Shown one piece after another: positions 1 to 8,232 of a stretch of DNA of 32,855 nucleotides; the first letter of the stretch is position 1, and every line of letters begins with the position of its first letter. The notes beneath the pieces are model-generated. The model was not told the origin of the DNA, ran no database searches, and saw nothing but the letters and a program-made list of their open reading frames with translations. The stretch is from Corallococcus terminator. Lineage in GTDB: Bacteria > Myxococcota > Myxococcia > Myxococcales > Myxococcaceae. The position numbers were made by a program, and so were the translations under genes. Where the stretch lies: positions 1-32,855 of the forward strand of contig NZ_RAVZ01000067.1 in the NCBI RefSeq assembly GCF_003611635.1, in the 5' to 3' direction.

Positions 1-492
1 GGGCTGGGCCACATGGGGGTGAAGTTCGCACGGGCACTGGGCGCGCACGTCGTGGTGTTCAGCCACACCGACCGGAAGAAGCAGGACGCATTCCGGCTGG
101 GGGCGCACGAGGTGGTCGTGTCGTCAAAGCCGGAGGAGATGGCCGCCCAGGCGGGCAAGTTGGACTTCATCCTGGACACCGTCTCCGCGAACCACGACGT
201 CAACGCCTACCTGGAGCTGTTGAAGCGCGACGGGCATCTGGTCCTCGTGGGGTTTCCGGGGAAGCCGCTGGAGGTGGCCGCCGTCTCGCTCCTGTCCCGG
301 CGCGCGAGCTTCTCCGGCTCCGCCTCGGGCGGCGTGCCGGAGACACAGGCCATGCTCGACTTCTGCGGCGAGCACGGCATCGTCTCCGACATCGAGCTGA
401 TCCCCATCCAGGGCATCAACGACGCCTTCGAGCGGCTTCAGAAGGGCGATGTGAAGTACCGCTTCGTCATCGACCTGAAGAGCCTGGCGTAG
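1..492 (+). CDS. Zinc-type alcohol dehydrogenase, C-terminal part (cut by window start)
   Basis: The reading frame is open from base 1 and encodes the last 163 or so residues of a medium-chain, NAD(P)-dependent alcohol/aldehyde reductase. The first visible residues, GLGHMGVKFARALG, are the dinucleotide-binding glycine loop and helix of the Rossmann fold. They are followed by the SHTDRKKQDAFRLGAHEVV strand typical of the cinnamyl-alcohol-dehydrogenase/YahK group, where a residue in this strand selects NADPH. The C-terminal part (SGSASGGVPETQAMLDFCGEHGIVSDIELI, then a YRFVIDL ending) also matches that group. The zinc ligands lie upstream of the window, so catalysis cannot be judged from here. 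The stop is TAG at 490-492 and a GC-rich inverted repeat follows at once. Substrate is unknown; broad aldehyde reduction is the usual activity of the family. Confidence 0.9.
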   Translation, partial: GLGHMGVKFARALGAHVVVFSHTDRKKQDAFRLGAHEVVVSSKPEEMAAQAGKLDFILDTVSANHDVNAYLELLKRDGHLVLVGFPGKPLEVAAVSLLSRRASFSGSASGGVPETQAMLDFCGEHGIVSDIELIPIQGINDAFERLQKGDVKYRFVIDLKSLA

Positions 493-497
493 CCAGC

Positions 498-527
498 GGG
501 GGCCCGGGTGCGCGAAGCTCGGCCCCC
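498..527 (+). terminator. GC-rich hairpin after the alcohol dehydrogenase
   Basis: GGGGGCC at 498-504 pairs with GGCCCCC at 521-527 across a 16-base loop, starting 6 bases after the stop codon. The right arm could instead pair with GGGGG at 532-536. There is no T-run, so intrinsic termination is only possible, not shown. The hairpin also lies directly before the ribosome binding site of the next gene. Confidence 0.35.
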
Positions 528-541
528 TCACGGGGGACCCC

Positions 542-985
542 ATGGCGGAAGTGATCCACTTCTACAGCGTGACGGATGATTACGGGTGGTGCTCGAACTT
601 CGCGCCCTACCCCATCGAGGCCCGGGGCAAGACCTGGCCCACCACCGAGCACTACTTCCAGGCCCAGAAGTTCCAGGACGCCAAGGACCAGGAGGAGATC
701 CGCCGCGCCAACTCCCCGATGCTCGCGGCGCGCATGGGGAGGGATCGCAAGCGCAAGCTGCGGCGCGACTGGGAGTCGGTGAAGGTGGCCGTGATGCGCG
801 AGGCCCTCCAGGCGAAGTTCACCCAGCACGAGGACCTCGCCCGTCTGCTCCAGGCCACCGGCGATGCGAAACTGGTGGAGCACACCGAGAACGACGACTA
901 CTGGGGCGACGGCGGGGACGGCAGCGGCGGCAACATGCTGGGCCGCCTGCTCATGGAGCTTCGCGAGTCGTCACGGAAGGCGTAG
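542..985 (+). CDS. NADAR family protein (YbiA-like N-glycosidase)
   Basis: This 147-residue protein is a full-length single-domain NADAR protein. Family landmarks are the start IHFYSVTDDYGWCSNFAPYPI, the TEHYFQAQKF segment (residues 35-44), the W121-G122 pair in a DYWGDGGDGSGG loop, and the closing NMLGRLLMELR (131-141). Known members cleave N-glycosidic bonds: YbiA-type proteins hydrolyse reactive early riboflavin intermediates, and other NADAR proteins remove ADP-ribose from guanine. Which reaction applies here cannot be told from sequence. The ATG at 542 has a GGGGGA box 5 bases upstream. The 3' end overlaps the convergent DoxX gene by 35 bases. No DarT-like toxin or riboflavin gene lies next to it in the window. 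Confidence 0.9.
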   Translation: MAEVIHFYSVTDDYGWCSNFAPYPIEARGKTWPTTEHYFQAQKFQDAKDQEEIRRANSPMLAARMGRDRKRKLRRDWESVKVAVMREALQAKFTQHEDLARLLQATGDAKLVEHTENDDYWGDGGDGSGGNMLGRLLMELRESSRKA

Positions 986-1427
986 CGCGCATCGCGAGCA
1001 TCGGGCGGAACGCCGCCCGGTACGTCCAGGCCAGGAAGATTTCGATGGCCAGCAACACGACGGCGAGCCCCGTGCCTTCCGGCGCAAGGAACGCGTGGAA
1101 CGCGAAGATGTTGACGAGGACGGGGGCGATGAGCGCCAGCGCCAGCGGCACGAAGCGGTTGGCCAGCAGCAGCACCGCCACCAGCACCTCCGTGCCCTTC
1201 ACCAGTTGGAACAGGTAGCCGGTGTCCATCATCGCCTTGCTGAAGGCCATGGCCCCTTCCGGGGGAAGCTTCGCCGGCGGCGGCACGAAGTTGAGGAAGC
1301 CATTCAGGCCCGCGAAGAGGAAGAGGGCCCCCATCAACACACGGGCCACCGTGGGCAGGAAGCGGGTCAACGACTTCTTCGGCTGTGCTTCCACTGCGTC
1401 GATCCTGGATGGCGTGGCGGTTCCCAT
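951..1427 (-). CDS. DoxX family membrane protein
   Basis: This 158-residue protein has about four hydrophobic segments. The first, RVLMGALFLFAGLNGFLNF, and the following PPEGAMAFSKAMMDTGYLFQLVKGTEVLVAVLLL pattern are typical of the DoxX/DoxD-like family of small integral membrane proteins. Members are loosely linked to respiratory or sulfur redox complexes, but many have no assigned role, and no specific substrate is suggested here. The start chosen is ATG at 1427, which has AGGAG 6 bases upstream. A longer frame reaching 1568 exists but has no hydrophobic or domain support. The gene converges on the NADAR gene and overlaps its last 35 bases. The 142 bases upstream probably hold its promoter. 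Confidence 0.85.
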   Translation of the reverse strand: MGTATPSRIDAVEAQPKKSLTRFLPTVARVLMGALFLFAGLNGFLNFVPPPAKLPPEGAMAFSKAMMDTGYLFQLVKGTEVLVAVLLLANRFVPLALALIAPVLVNIFAFHAFLAPEGTGLAVVLLAIEIFLAWTYRAAFRPMLAMRATPSVTTREAP

Positions 1428-1569
1428 GACGTGCTCCTGAAGGCGTGCTGCGGGTTCGGGGGTTCGGCGGTTCGGTCGAGGCCCTGCCTCTACATCCACG
1501 TCGACTGAACCGCTTCCGAATCGACATGCCCTCCATTTTTCTCCGCCGGGGGGCCTTCGCCCCCCCACG

Positions 1570-2076
1570 TCACGCCTGGGGGGACACCTGCGGCCGGGTC
1601 TGCCCGCGCAGCTTCACCACCTGGTACGTGGCGCCACTGAGGAACGCCACCAACAGGACCGCCAGCGCCGACTGCACCAGCGGGTGCTGGGGGCTGTCCG
1701 CGAGCGGCTGGCCCGCGGGCAGGCGGGTCAGCGTCTCATTGATGCCCGGCACCAGCAGCACCATGAAGCTGGCCGAGTAGGTCAGCATCCGCAGATAGGT
1801 CGTGGCGCGTCCATCCGCCGGTCGGGGAGCCAGCGCCCCCACCGCCATCAGCAGCAGCGCGAGCAGCCCCAGCCCATGGCCCGGGTTGAAGCCGCCCGTA
1901 CTGGACAGCCCGAAGGACGTCACCACCGACGTCACCATGCTGACGATGTAGGCCTTTCCCACGCGGTTCGTGGGGTCGATCCGCCCGTCGCGCACGAAGC
2001 CCCAGACGCCGAAGACGATGGGAGGAAGACTGACCACGGTGTGGATGATGCCGAGCAGGGACATGGGGTTCGCCAT
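1570..2076 (-). CDS. Small integral membrane protein, unknown family
   Basis: This 168-residue protein is mostly hydrophobic, with about five candidate membrane segments (for example residues 5-27, 42-60, 66-85, 93-112 and 132-152). The N-terminus, SLLGIIHTVVSLPPIVFGVWGFVRDGRIDP, suggests a short membrane-embedded helix pair with a charged loop. I do not recognise a catalytic motif or a zinc-binding anti-sigma motif. It begins 32 bases after the stop of the sigma-factor gene on the same strand, so the two are probably co-transcribed. That position raises the possibility that it controls the sigma factor, or is its target, but the sequence does not settle this. The ATG at 2076 has a GGAG about 8 bases upstream. 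Confidence 0.7.
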   Translation of the reverse strand: MANPMSLLGIIHTVVSLPPIVFGVWGFVRDGRIDPTNRVGKAYIVSMVTSVVTSFGLSSTGGFNPGHGLGLLALLLMAVGALAPRPADGRATTYLRMLTYSASFMVLLVPGINETLTRLPAGQPLADSPQHPLVQSALAVLLVAFLSGATYQVVKLRGQTRPQVSPQA

Positions 2077-2108
2077 GGGAGGACTCCGGACAGCAATGGG
2101 ATTGAAAA

Positions 2109-2627
2109 TCAGGCCAGCAGGTATTCGCGAATCATCACGCGGGCGCGGTGCAGACGGCTCTTCACCGCGGGCACATCCAGTTCCAGGCGCTCGCCAATCT
2201 CGCGGATGGACAGCTCTTCGAAGTCACGCAGCAACACGACCTGCACGTAGTGCGGAGGCAGCGACTCCATCGCCGCCGCCAGATCCATCCGCAGCGAGTC
2301 CGGCGTATGCGCGGCCATCCACTGGTCGACGAGCGCCTCCTCGTACGGGTCCTGCTTGAAGGCGACGCGGCCCAGCCGGCGGCACTCGCGCTGCACCACC
2401 TTGAACATCCAGCCGGAGAACGACGCCAGCTTCCGCACCGCGCCCAGGTGGCGCGCCATCACGAGCAGCGCCTCCTGGACCGCGTCGTCCACGTCGCTGA
2501 TGAGGCAGCGCTGCTGTGCGTACCGCCGGAGGTTCGGGCGGTAGACGTGGAGCAGTTGGACCATCGCGTCGCGGTCCCCGGCGTGGGCCGCGAGCAGCAT
2601 CGCGTTGGGAGGCGTGGGCGAATCCAT
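2109..2627 (-). CDS. RNA polymerase sigma factor, ECF-like (sigma-70 regions 2 and 4)
   Basis: This 172-residue protein has the two-domain layout of an extracytoplasmic-function sigma factor. Region 2 spans roughly residues 25-85 ([12 protein letters not shown], then [17 protein letters not shown] and [16 protein letters not shown]), which binds core polymerase and the -10 element. Region 4 spans about 112-170 ([29 protein letters not shown], then [18 protein letters not shown]), the helix-turn-helix that reads the -35 element. It has no region 3 and no C-terminal extension. The gene is followed 32 bases later by a membrane protein gene. An inverted repeat GGGGAAAATCCCC lies 26-38 bases upstream of the start and might be an operator or part of the promoter. 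The regulon is unknown. Confidence 0.9.
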   Translation of the reverse strand: MDSPTPPNAMLLAAHAGDRDAMVQLLHVYRPNLRRYAQQRCLISDVDDAVQEALLVMARHLGAVRKLASFSGWMFKVVQRECRRLGRVAFKQDPYEEALVDQWMAAHTPDSLRMDLAAAMESLPPHYVQVVLLRDFEELSIREIGERLELDVPAVKSRLHRARVMIREYLLA

Positions 2628-2652
2628 GGCGCTTCTTCGGACCTCGTGCGGC

Positions 2653-2665
2653 GGGGAAAATCCCC
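2653..2665. promoter_or_regulatory. Inverted repeat upstream of the sigma-factor gene
   Basis: GGGGAAAATCCCC is a perfect 6-bp inverted repeat around a single central base, placed 26-38 bases before the ATG at 2627. Its AT-rich core stands out in this GC-rich DNA. It may be a protein-binding site or a short leader hairpin of the sigma-factor mRNA. No regulator has been tied to it. Confidence 0.35.
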
Positions 2666-2782
2666 CTACGCACGATAAGAGGCAGCCACCGGCCGATTGG
2701 ATTCGCGGCCCTGTTTATTTTTTCCGGCCCCCGGCGCCGAAGCGGCCAACCCCTTGGAACCTCAGGCCTTCTCCCCCAGGCC

Positions 2783-4519
2783 TCACCTCCAGAGGTTGGT
2801 GCGCGCCAGCTCCAGCACTTCATTGGTGCGGCCGTTGAGCAGGGCCTTCACGCCGAACAGGGTGAAGCCGGCGGCCATGGCGACGGTGATTTTCGGCGGC
2901 ATCACCAACTCCGCCTTGCTGACGACGGCGTCCACCAGCACGGGGCCCGGCGTCGCGAGCGCCTGCTGCACCGCCGCGTCCACGTCGCCCGGGTCCTCCA
3001 CGCGCAGGCCCTTGATGCCCACGGCCTCCGCCAGCGCGGCGAAGTTGGGATTGCGCAACCCGGTGCCCACGTCGAGCATGCCGCCCACCTGCTGCTCCAT
3101 CGCCACGAAGCCCAGGGAGCTGTTGTTGAACACCACGACCTTGATGGGCAGCTCCAACTGCACGAGGCTGATGAAGTCCCCCATCAACATCGTGAAGCCG
3201 CCGTCCCCGGAGAAGGAGATGACCTGCCGGTCCGGGAAGGCCTTCTGCGCGCCAATCGCCTGCGCCAGCGCGCTGGCCATGGAGCCGTGGTTGAACGAGC
3301 CCACCAACCGCCGCTGGCCCTTCATCGTCGCGTAGCGCGCGGCCCACACCGTGGGCAGGCCCACGTCACAGGTGAAGATGGCGCTGTCGGACGCCTGGAG
3401 GTCGAACGCGCGGGCCACCTGCGGCGGATGGATGGGTTTGCGGCCCACCGAGCCCCGTCCCAGCCCGTCCAGTTCCTCCCGCGTCTTGCGGTAGTGCGCC
3501 AGGGCGCGCTCCAGGTGCTTCGTGTCCTTCTTCGCCTCGATGCGGGGCAGGAGCGCCTGCACCGTGGCGGCCACGCTGCCCACCACGCCCAGGTCCACCC
3601 GCGTGCGCTTGCCGATGTTCTCCGCGCGCAGGTCCACCTGGATGATGTGGGTGTCCGCCGTGTCTGGATAGAACTGCCGGTAGGGGAAGTCCGTGCCCAG
3701 CATCAGGAGCACGTCGCAGTCGATCATCGCCCAGTAGCCGGACGCGTAGCCGATGAGGCCCGTGAGCCCCACGAAGTGCGGGTTGTCCTTCTCCACGAAC
3801 TCCTTGCCCCGGAGCGCGGAGACGACGGGCGCCTGGAGCTTGCGCGCCAGCTCCACCACCTGAGGCCCCGCGCCCTCGCAGCCCGCGCCACACAGCAGCG
3901 TCACTCGCGCCCCGCTGTTGAGCAGCGCAGCCATCTGCTGCACCTGTTCGGCGGAGGGCGTCACCTGGGACGGGGACATCGCCAGGGACTCGGGCGTGGG
4001 AGCCCGAGCGTCCTCCGCCTTCTGGAGCGCGACGTCGCCAGGGAGCACCACCACGGACACGCCTCGCTTGCCCACGGCGTTGCGGATGGCGATCTCCGAC
4101 GTGCGTTGCATCTGGTTGGCCGCGGAGACGAGCTCGCAGTAGTGGCTGCATTCGCGGAAGAGCGACTCCGGATGCGTCTCCTGGAAGTAGCCGGTGCCCA
4201 GCTCCGAAGACGGAATCTGCGCCGCGATGGCCAGCACCGGCGCCCGGCTGCGGTGACAGTCATAGAGGCCGTTGATGAGGTGCAGGTTGCCGGGGCCGCA
4301 GCTTCCGGCGCACACCGCGAGCTGCCCGGTCAGGTGCGCCTCGGCGCCCGCCGCGAAGGCCGCGGCCTCCTCGTTGCGCATGGACACCCATTCGATGTCA
4401 CCGCGCTTGCGCAGGGCCTCGGAGAGGGCGTTGAGGCTGTCGCCCACCACCCCGTAGATGCGCTTCACGCCCGCGAGCGCCAGGACTTCCGCGAACTGGT
4501 CCGCCACCGTCTTCTTCAT
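2783..4519 (-). CDS. poxB: Pyruvate dehydrogenase (quinone) / pyruvate oxidase PoxB
   Basis: This 578-residue, thiamine-diphosphate- and FAD-dependent enzyme oxidises pyruvate to acetate and CO2 and passes electrons to the quinone pool at the membrane. It follows E. coli PoxB closely along its whole length: [18 protein letters not shown] near the start, the cofactor-activating Glu at residue 50, [50 protein letters not shown], the ThDP/Mg motif [12 protein letters not shown] starting at 438 and ending in FNN, and the closing ELARTNLWR. The C-terminal 25 or so residues correspond to the membrane-binding amphipathic peptide of PoxB. ATG at 4519 is preferred over an in-frame GTG at 4528 because GAGGTG lies just upstream of it. 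It stands alone, 129 bases after the dehydrogenase gene on the same strand. Confidence 0.95.
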   Translation of the reverse strand: MKKTVADQFAEVLALAGVKRIYGVVGDSLNALSEALRKRGDIEWVSMRNEEAAAFAAGAEAHLTGQLAVCAGSCGPGNLHLINGLYDCHRSRAPVLAIAAQIPSSELGTGYFQETHPESLFRECSHYCELVSAANQMQRTSEIAIRNAVGKRGVSVVVLPGDVALQKAEDARAPTPESLAMSPSQVTPSAEQVQQMAALLNSGARVTLLCGAGCEGAGPQVVELARKLQAPVVSALRGKEFVEKDNPHFVGLTGLIGYASGYWAMIDCDVLLMLGTDFPYRQFYPDTADTHIIQVDLRAENIGKRTRVDLGVVGSVAATVQALLPRIEAKKDTKHLERALAHYRKTREELDGLGRGSVGRKPIHPPQVARAFDLQASDSAIFTCDVGLPTVWAARYATMKGQRRLVGSFNHGSMASALAQAIGAQKAFPDRQVISFSGDGGFTMLMGDFISLVQLELPIKVVVFNNSSLGFVAMEQQVGGMLDVGTGLRNPNFAALAEAVGIKGLRVEDPGDVDAAVQQALATPGPVLVDAVVSKAELVMPPKITVAMAAGFTLFGVKALLNGRTNEVLELARTNLWR

Positions 4520-4648
4520 GGTCCACACCTCGCCAGGGCCCGTTCAACGCTTGGCGAAGATGTGCACCGTCCCCACACCCCGCGACCGGGCAGGCGGGCG
4601 TTGCCAAGGCCAGGCTGGCTGCTCGCCCGACCCTGGCGTTCGCGTGGC

Positions 4649-5665
4649 TCAGGGGAAGCCGCTGAGGACGATCTTCCCCACGGTGCGACCGGTCTCCACG
4701 GCCGCGTGCGCGCGACGCAGGTTCGCGGCGGTGATGGGGCCGAAGTCCTGCGCCATCGTGGTCTTGACCGTGCCCGCGTCCACCAGGTCCGCCACGGCGT
4801 CGAGCAGCCGCTGCTGGGAGAGCGGATCCGCGTTGAAGAGCGAGCGGGTGAACATGAGCTCCCAGTGGAGCGCCAGGCTCTTGCGCTTCATCGCGGACAC
4901 GTCGAGCGGCGACTGGGGGTCGTCGATGATGCCCAGTTGCCCGAAGGGCGTCATCGCCTCCACGAGCTGCGGGAAGTGCTGCTCCGTCGCCGTCAGCGCC
5001 AGGACGTAGCGGACGCCTTCCGGCACCACCGCCAGGACCTGCTTCGCCAGGGGCTGCCGGTGATCCACCACGTGGTGCGCGCCCTGGGCGGTGCACCACG
5101 CCACCGTCTCCGGACGCGAAGCGGTTGCGATGACGGTGAGGTTCGTGAGCTGGCGGGCAAGCTGGGTGGCCAGGGAGCCGACGCCGCCCGCGCCTCCCAC
5201 GATGAGCACCGCGTCCTTCGGGCCGCCCTTCTCACGGGAGACCCCGAGCCGTTCGAACAGCAGCTCCCAAGCAGTGATGGCGGTGAGGGGCAGCGCGGCG
5301 GCCTGGGCGAACGACAGGCTGCGGGGCTTGCGGCCGACGATGCGCGCATCGACGACGTGCAGCTCGGAGTTGGTGCCGGGCCGGGCGATGGAGCCCGCGT
5401 AGTAGACCTCGTCCCCGGGACGGAAGCGCTTCACGTCGGCGCCCACGGCCTCCACGACGCCCGCGGCATCCCAGCCGAGCACGCGCGGTTCGGTCTCCAC
5501 CTTCTCCTTGGGGGCGCGCACCTTGGTGTCCACGGGGTTGACGGACACCGCGTGCACGCGCACGAGCAGGTCGCCGGGTCCGGGAGTGGGCGCGGGCAGC
5601 TCCACGTCGACGAGGGCTTCGGGGTGGTCGCTGGGGAGGTACTTGTAGAGGGCAACGGCTCGCAT
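4649..5665 (-). CDS. Zinc-binding-dehydrogenase-family oxidoreductase, quinone reductase-like
   Basis: This 338-residue medium-chain dehydrogenase/reductase belongs to the adh_fam_1 (TIGR02817-like) group. The GroES-like N-terminal domain reads [26 protein letters not shown] and [16 protein letters not shown], followed by [12 protein letters not shown]. The Rossmann domain has the [18 protein letters not shown] loop for NAD(P)H. No full set of catalytic zinc ligands is evident, which fits a quinone or enone reductase rather than an alcohol dehydrogenase. ATG at 5665 has AGGAG 8 bases upstream. The frame runs further upstream without a stop, but that part is only the antisense of the HxlR gene. 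It is divergent from the HxlR regulator with an 87-base gap, an arrangement in which the regulator often controls the reductase in response to electrophiles. Confidence 0.88.
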   Translation of the reverse strand: MRAVALYKYLPSDHPEALVDVELPAPTPGPGDLLVRVHAVSVNPVDTKVRAPKEKVETEPRVLGWDAAGVVEAVGADVKRFRPGDEVYYAGSIARPGTNSELHVVDARIVGRKPRSLSFAQAAALPLTAITAWELLFERLGVSREKGGPKDAVLIVGGAGGVGSLATQLARQLTNLTVIATASRPETVAWCTAQGAHHVVDHRQPLAKQVLAVVPEGVRYVLALTATEQHFPQLVEAMTPFGQLGIIDDPQSPLDVSAMKRKSLALHWELMFTRSLFNADPLSQQRLLDAVADLVDAGTVKTTMAQDFGPITAANLRRAHAAVETGRTVGKIVLSGFP

Positions 5666-5752
5666 GGGAGTCTCCTTGCGTGCCAACATCGTCCTGAAGG
5701 TGGATGCGGACAAGTACGCACTATTTCGGCCGGTAGGCACGAAAAGGGAACC
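5666..5752. promoter_or_regulatory. Divergent promoter region between the oxidoreductase and HxlR genes
   Basis: These 87 bases must carry both promoters. On the minus strand, TTGTCC and GATGTT at 17-base spacing are a possible promoter for the oxidoreductase. AGTACGCACT is a short imperfect dyad near the middle. No full HxlR/YodB-type operator could be identified with confidence. Confidence 0.4.
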
Positions 5753-6118
5753 ATGGCCCGGCACAAGACCTACGAATGCTCCGCGGGATGCCCTGTCTCC
5801 GCGACGCTGGACCTGATTGGCGGCAAGTGGAAGGGACTCATCCTCTACCACCTGCTCGAAGGCACGCTGCGCTTCGGGGAGCTGCGCAAGTGCATCCCGG
5901 ACGTGACGCAGCGGATGCTGACCCAACACCTGCGCGAGTTGGAGGCGAGCGGGCTCGTGCACCGGAAGGTGTACGTGGAAGTCCCGCCGCGCGTGGAGTA
6001 CAGCCTCACCGCGCAGGGACAGACGCTGCGCGAGGTCATCCTCGCGCTGAAGCACTGGGGTGAAGCGTATCTGGGTCAGAAGGGCCGCAAGCGGACGCTG
6101 ACCGCCGTGGCCCGGTGA
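5753..6118 (+). CDS. HxlR family winged-helix transcriptional regulator
   Basis: This 121-residue DNA-binding protein has the family signature [46 protein letters not shown], split over the first helices, and [27 protein letters not shown] for the recognition helix and wing. It binds DNA as a dimer. The Cys just before Pro-Val (residue 14 of [13 protein letters not shown]) sits at the place where redox-sensing members such as YodB, HypR and QorR carry their thiol, and a second Cys at residue 9 lies close by. A response to quinones or other electrophiles is therefore plausible but inferred. ATG at 5753 has AAGGGA a few bases upstream. It is divergent from a quinone-reductase-like gene, the likely target. 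The frame continues upstream without a stop, but that stretch has no protein-like composition. Confidence 0.9.
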   Translation: MARHKTYECSAGCPVSATLDLIGGKWKGLILYHLLEGTLRFGELRKCIPDVTQRMLTQHLRELEASGLVHRKVYVEVPPRVEYSLTAQGQTLREVILALKHWGEAYLGQKGRKRTLTAVAR

Positions 6119-6128
6119 CGCGAGACGC

Positions 6129-6647
6129 TCAGAACGGCCGGAGTCCTCCATCTGACCCGAGCGTCCAGGAGGTGTCGAAACCATCCGTGATCGACGTCTC
6201 CGCGCCCTCCTTCTTGCAGGAGAGCAACAGGGAATACGCATCCCTGGGACTCATGCCCGCCAGCTCAATCGCACGAGCCTCGGGATCTTTGAAAACCGCA
6301 TTGTTGACGAGCGCCTCCTGACAGACCCTGGGGGCGACCGCGTGCATGCGATACAGCGCGCTCATCTGGTGGCTTTCTCCCCGGACTCTCATGAAGAACA
6401 ACAGCGCGAACACCACCGAAACCAACGCGACACCGCGTGCCCAGCCCCGCACCCGGAAACACAGCGCCAGGACAGCCAGTGCCGTGGCGATGGACGCGGT
6501 GTAGCGGTCAATCCCCCACAGGTGCAGCAACAAGCCCATGGGAAGCAACGCGAGCCACACAAACCCAACCAGAACAAGCAGCAGCGACACGACCGGCACA
6601 CCGCGCCATCCCAACCATCGCACCCGCAGCTCCTTCCACATCCTCAT
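6129..6647 (-). CDS. Small membrane protein, function unknown
   Basis: This 172-residue protein has three or four hydrophobic segments in its first half (about residues 17-46, 49-66 and 72-88). A soluble tail of about 80 residues follows, containing two cysteines (RVCQEALVNNAVF and LLLSCKKEG). No known domain was recognised. The tail between the cysteines, DPEARAIELAGMSPRDAYSLLLSC, looks helical and could be a small extracytoplasmic domain. Base composition is slightly less GC-rich than its neighbours, with AAC/AAG-rich stretches in the reverse complement. The ATG at 6647 has only a weak ribosome binding site. It lies just 10 bases from the convergent HxlR stop. Confidence 0.7.
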   Translation of the reverse strand: MRMWKELRVRWLGWRGVPVVSLLLVLVGFVWLALLPMGLLLHLWGIDRYTASIATALAVLALCFRVRGWARGVALVSVVFALLFFMRVRGESHQMSALYRMHAVAPRVCQEALVNNAVFKDPEARAIELAGMSPRDAYSLLLSCKKEGAETSITDGFDTSWTLGSDGGLRPF

Positions 6648-6696
6648 GCCAGGAATCTAGCCGCAGGCCCCCCCTGGGAGCCAAGGTCTAATCCCA

Positions 6697-6727
6697 GGCG
6701 GGTGGACCTTCTTCAGGCCCACCCGCC
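6697..6727 (-). terminator. Inverted repeat downstream of the beta-helix gene
   Basis: GGCGGGTGG at 6697-6705 is perfectly complementary to CCACCCGCC at 6719-6727, with a 13-base loop. It begins 21 bases after the stop of the beta-helix gene on the minus strand and lies before the next minus-strand gene. There is no T-tract, so it may act as a Rho-assisted terminator or as an mRNA 3'-end stabiliser. Confidence 0.45.
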
Positions 6728-6748
6728 CGGATTCACCGCATCACCGGC

Positions 6749-8143
6749 TCACAGCACCGTGGTGCAAATGTTCGGCTCGGAGCTGTTGCCCAGCGCATCC
6801 GTCGCCACGGCCGTCACGCCCGACAGCACCGGCAGGGCGAAGGGTACAGTGAGTGAATAGGTGCCCAGCCCCAGGAAGGTGGTTGTCGCCGTCGCGGTCC
6901 CCAGGTACATCTTGTCGTCCTCGCCCAGGATGGCGGGCAGACAACTGGGGCTGCGGTAGAGGTCCACGGTGAAGGTGGACGAAGGCGTGCTGCTCATCGT
7001 CCCCTGGATCAACGTGGTCGAGACCAGGTTGAGGACGGCGTTGATGTCCGGCTTGTTCTGCAAGGTGTTGGGCCCCGTGTCCGGGTCGAACAGGTCGTTG
7101 GCGGTGTTGCCGTCATTGCCCAGGTCGATGCCACGACCGATGTTCTGGTTGCTGGAGTTGCCTCGCACCGTGTTGCGCAGCGACGTTGCTCCGATGACGA
7201 CGACCCCTGGAGCGCCGTTGTAGGCGATGCGGTTGGCCTGACCGGTGGCCACGCCGCCCACCCGGGTGTCCGACGTGTCCTCGATGAACACCCCGCTGCC
7301 CGCATTGCCCAACGGCAACGTCCCCGTCGGATTCGTTCCGATGCTGTTCCCATACAGCGTCGCGAAGCCGGCGCCGTTCTCCAGGTACACGCCATGCGAC
7401 CCATTGCCAGCAATCACATTGCCAGCCCCCGTCACGGCGCCTCCGACGACGGTCAGCGGACCTCCGATGAGGTGGATGCCCGCGTCCCCGTTGCCCAACG
7501 GAGTGGTGCCCGCCGCGGTCGTCCCGATGAAGTTGCCGAGGATGAGATTGCCGCTCGCGCCGGCCGTCACCACGATGCCATCCCCCGTGTTGCCGGAAAT
7601 GACATTCCGGGCACCGGCTGTCACACCGCCAAGGGTGTTATTGGATGAGCTGACGGTAATCCCTACCCCATTGCCCCGGGCAAGGACACCCGTGGCGTCG
7701 GTGCCGATGTAACACCCCTGGATGGTGTTGCCGCCGGAGCCCACCAGGAGCACGCCCGCGGAGAACCGGTTGATCGTGAGGCCCTGGAGGGTGTTGCCCG
7801 AGGAAGCGAACCGGAAGGCCGAGCTGCCGGAGACGATGCCATCCAGTTCGACGACGGGAACACCCGCGTAGCCCGGCTGCGTCGTTCCATCGATGGTCAC
7901 CGTGTCGGTGACCGTGGGCAACGCGGAGAGCACGACGATCGTCCTGATGCCGGCCCCCGGGATGTTGAAGGCGATGGTGTCCGCGCCCGCCGCCGCGTTC
8001 GCGGACGTGAGGGCGGTCCGGAGCGAACCCGCCCCCGAATCCGCCGTGCTCGTCACGGTGAAGGTTGCCGCCAGGAGCGGACCCGGTCCGAGCATTGCCA
8101 GCGTGATGCCCGACAGGGCCAGGGTTTGTGTGAGTTTCGACAT
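6749..8143 (-). CDS. Secreted right-handed parallel beta-helix repeat protein
   Basis: This 464-residue protein begins with a Sec signal peptide (about residues 1-26, hydrophobic core LALSGITLAMLG, cleavage after LLAA). A short TFTVTSTADSGAGSLRTALTSANA segment follows, typical of secreted beta-helix proteins whose repeats begin after an STxDxGxGSLR motif. The middle consists of beta-helix coils with an irregular repeat built around GNxIGTxxxGTxPLGN and NVIxGNxxxGI (about residues 120-340). The C-terminal 100 residues are a beta-rich domain with a Cys near the end (PNICTTVL). Such proteins are extracellular or outer-membrane associated and may bind or cleave polysaccharide; no catalytic site can be assigned. 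ATG at 8143 has AGGAG upstream. It is divergent from a LuxR-type gene. Confidence 0.85.
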   Translation of the reverse strand: MSKLTQTLALSGITLAMLGPGPLLAATFTVTSTADSGAGSLRTALTSANAAAGADTIAFNIPGAGIRTIVVLSALPTVTDTVTIDGTTQPGYAGVPVVELDGIVSGSSAFRFASSGNTLQGLTINRFSAGVLLVGSGGNTIQGCYIGTDATGVLARGNGVGITVSSSNNTLGGVTAGARNVISGNTGDGIVVTAGASGNLILGNFIGTTAAGTTPLGNGDAGIHLIGGPLTVVGGAVTGAGNVIAGNGSHGVYLENGAGFATLYGNSIGTNPTGTLPLGNAGSGVFIEDTSDTRVGGVATGQANRIAYNGAPGVVVIGATSLRNTVRGNSSNQNIGRGIDLGNDGNTANDLFDPDTGPNTLQNKPDINAVLNLVSTTLIQGTMSSTPSSTFTVDLYRSPSCLPAILGEDDKMYLGTATATTTFLGLGTYSLTVPFALPVLSGVTAVATDALGNSSEPNICTTVL

Positions 8144-8210
8144 GGTGCACGACTCCTTGCCTGGAGACGCAACGGCACTGTTCTTGCGCAGGATTGTTTT
8201 CGCGTGCCGC

Positions 8211-8232
8211 TACTTGAGGCGTGTTTCAAGTA
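8211..8232. promoter_or_regulatory. Perfect dyad between the beta-helix and LuxR-type genes
   Basis: TACTTGA at 8211-8217 is the exact reverse complement of TCAAGTA at 8226-8232, separated by 8 bases. It lies in the 210-base divergent region, 68 bases upstream of the beta-helix start and 122 upstream of the LuxR-type start. Its length and symmetry fit a site for a dimeric HTH regulator, and the neighbouring LuxR-type protein is the obvious candidate. The link is inferred. Confidence 0.45.

Noticed and set aside
1428-1568. Upstream extension of the DoxX protein
   Set aside because: The extra 47 residues lack membrane character, and the ATG at 1427 has AGGAG at proper spacing.
4595-4629. CGGGCG...CGCCCG inverted repeat between the oxidoreductase and poxB
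   Set aside because: Only 6 bp with a 23-base loop in GC-rich DNA; this is expected by chance and has no T-run.
2516-5752. Very long plus-strand open frame (to 6118) opposite poxB and the oxidoreductase
   Set aside because: It is antisense to two clear genes and has low-complexity Arg/His/Gly-rich composition caused by GC-rich third positions. Only its last part, from 5753, is a real gene (HxlR).
5666-6241. N-terminal extension of the oxidoreductase frame
   Set aside because: The extra 190 or so residues are the reverse of the HxlR gene. The ATG at 5665 has a good ribosome binding site and begins the conserved domain.
6749-8143. Repeated GN/IGT coding motifs as a possible DNA repeat array or CRISPR
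   Set aside because: The repetition is at the protein level (beta-helix coils). DNA units differ in length and sequence and there are no uniform spacers.
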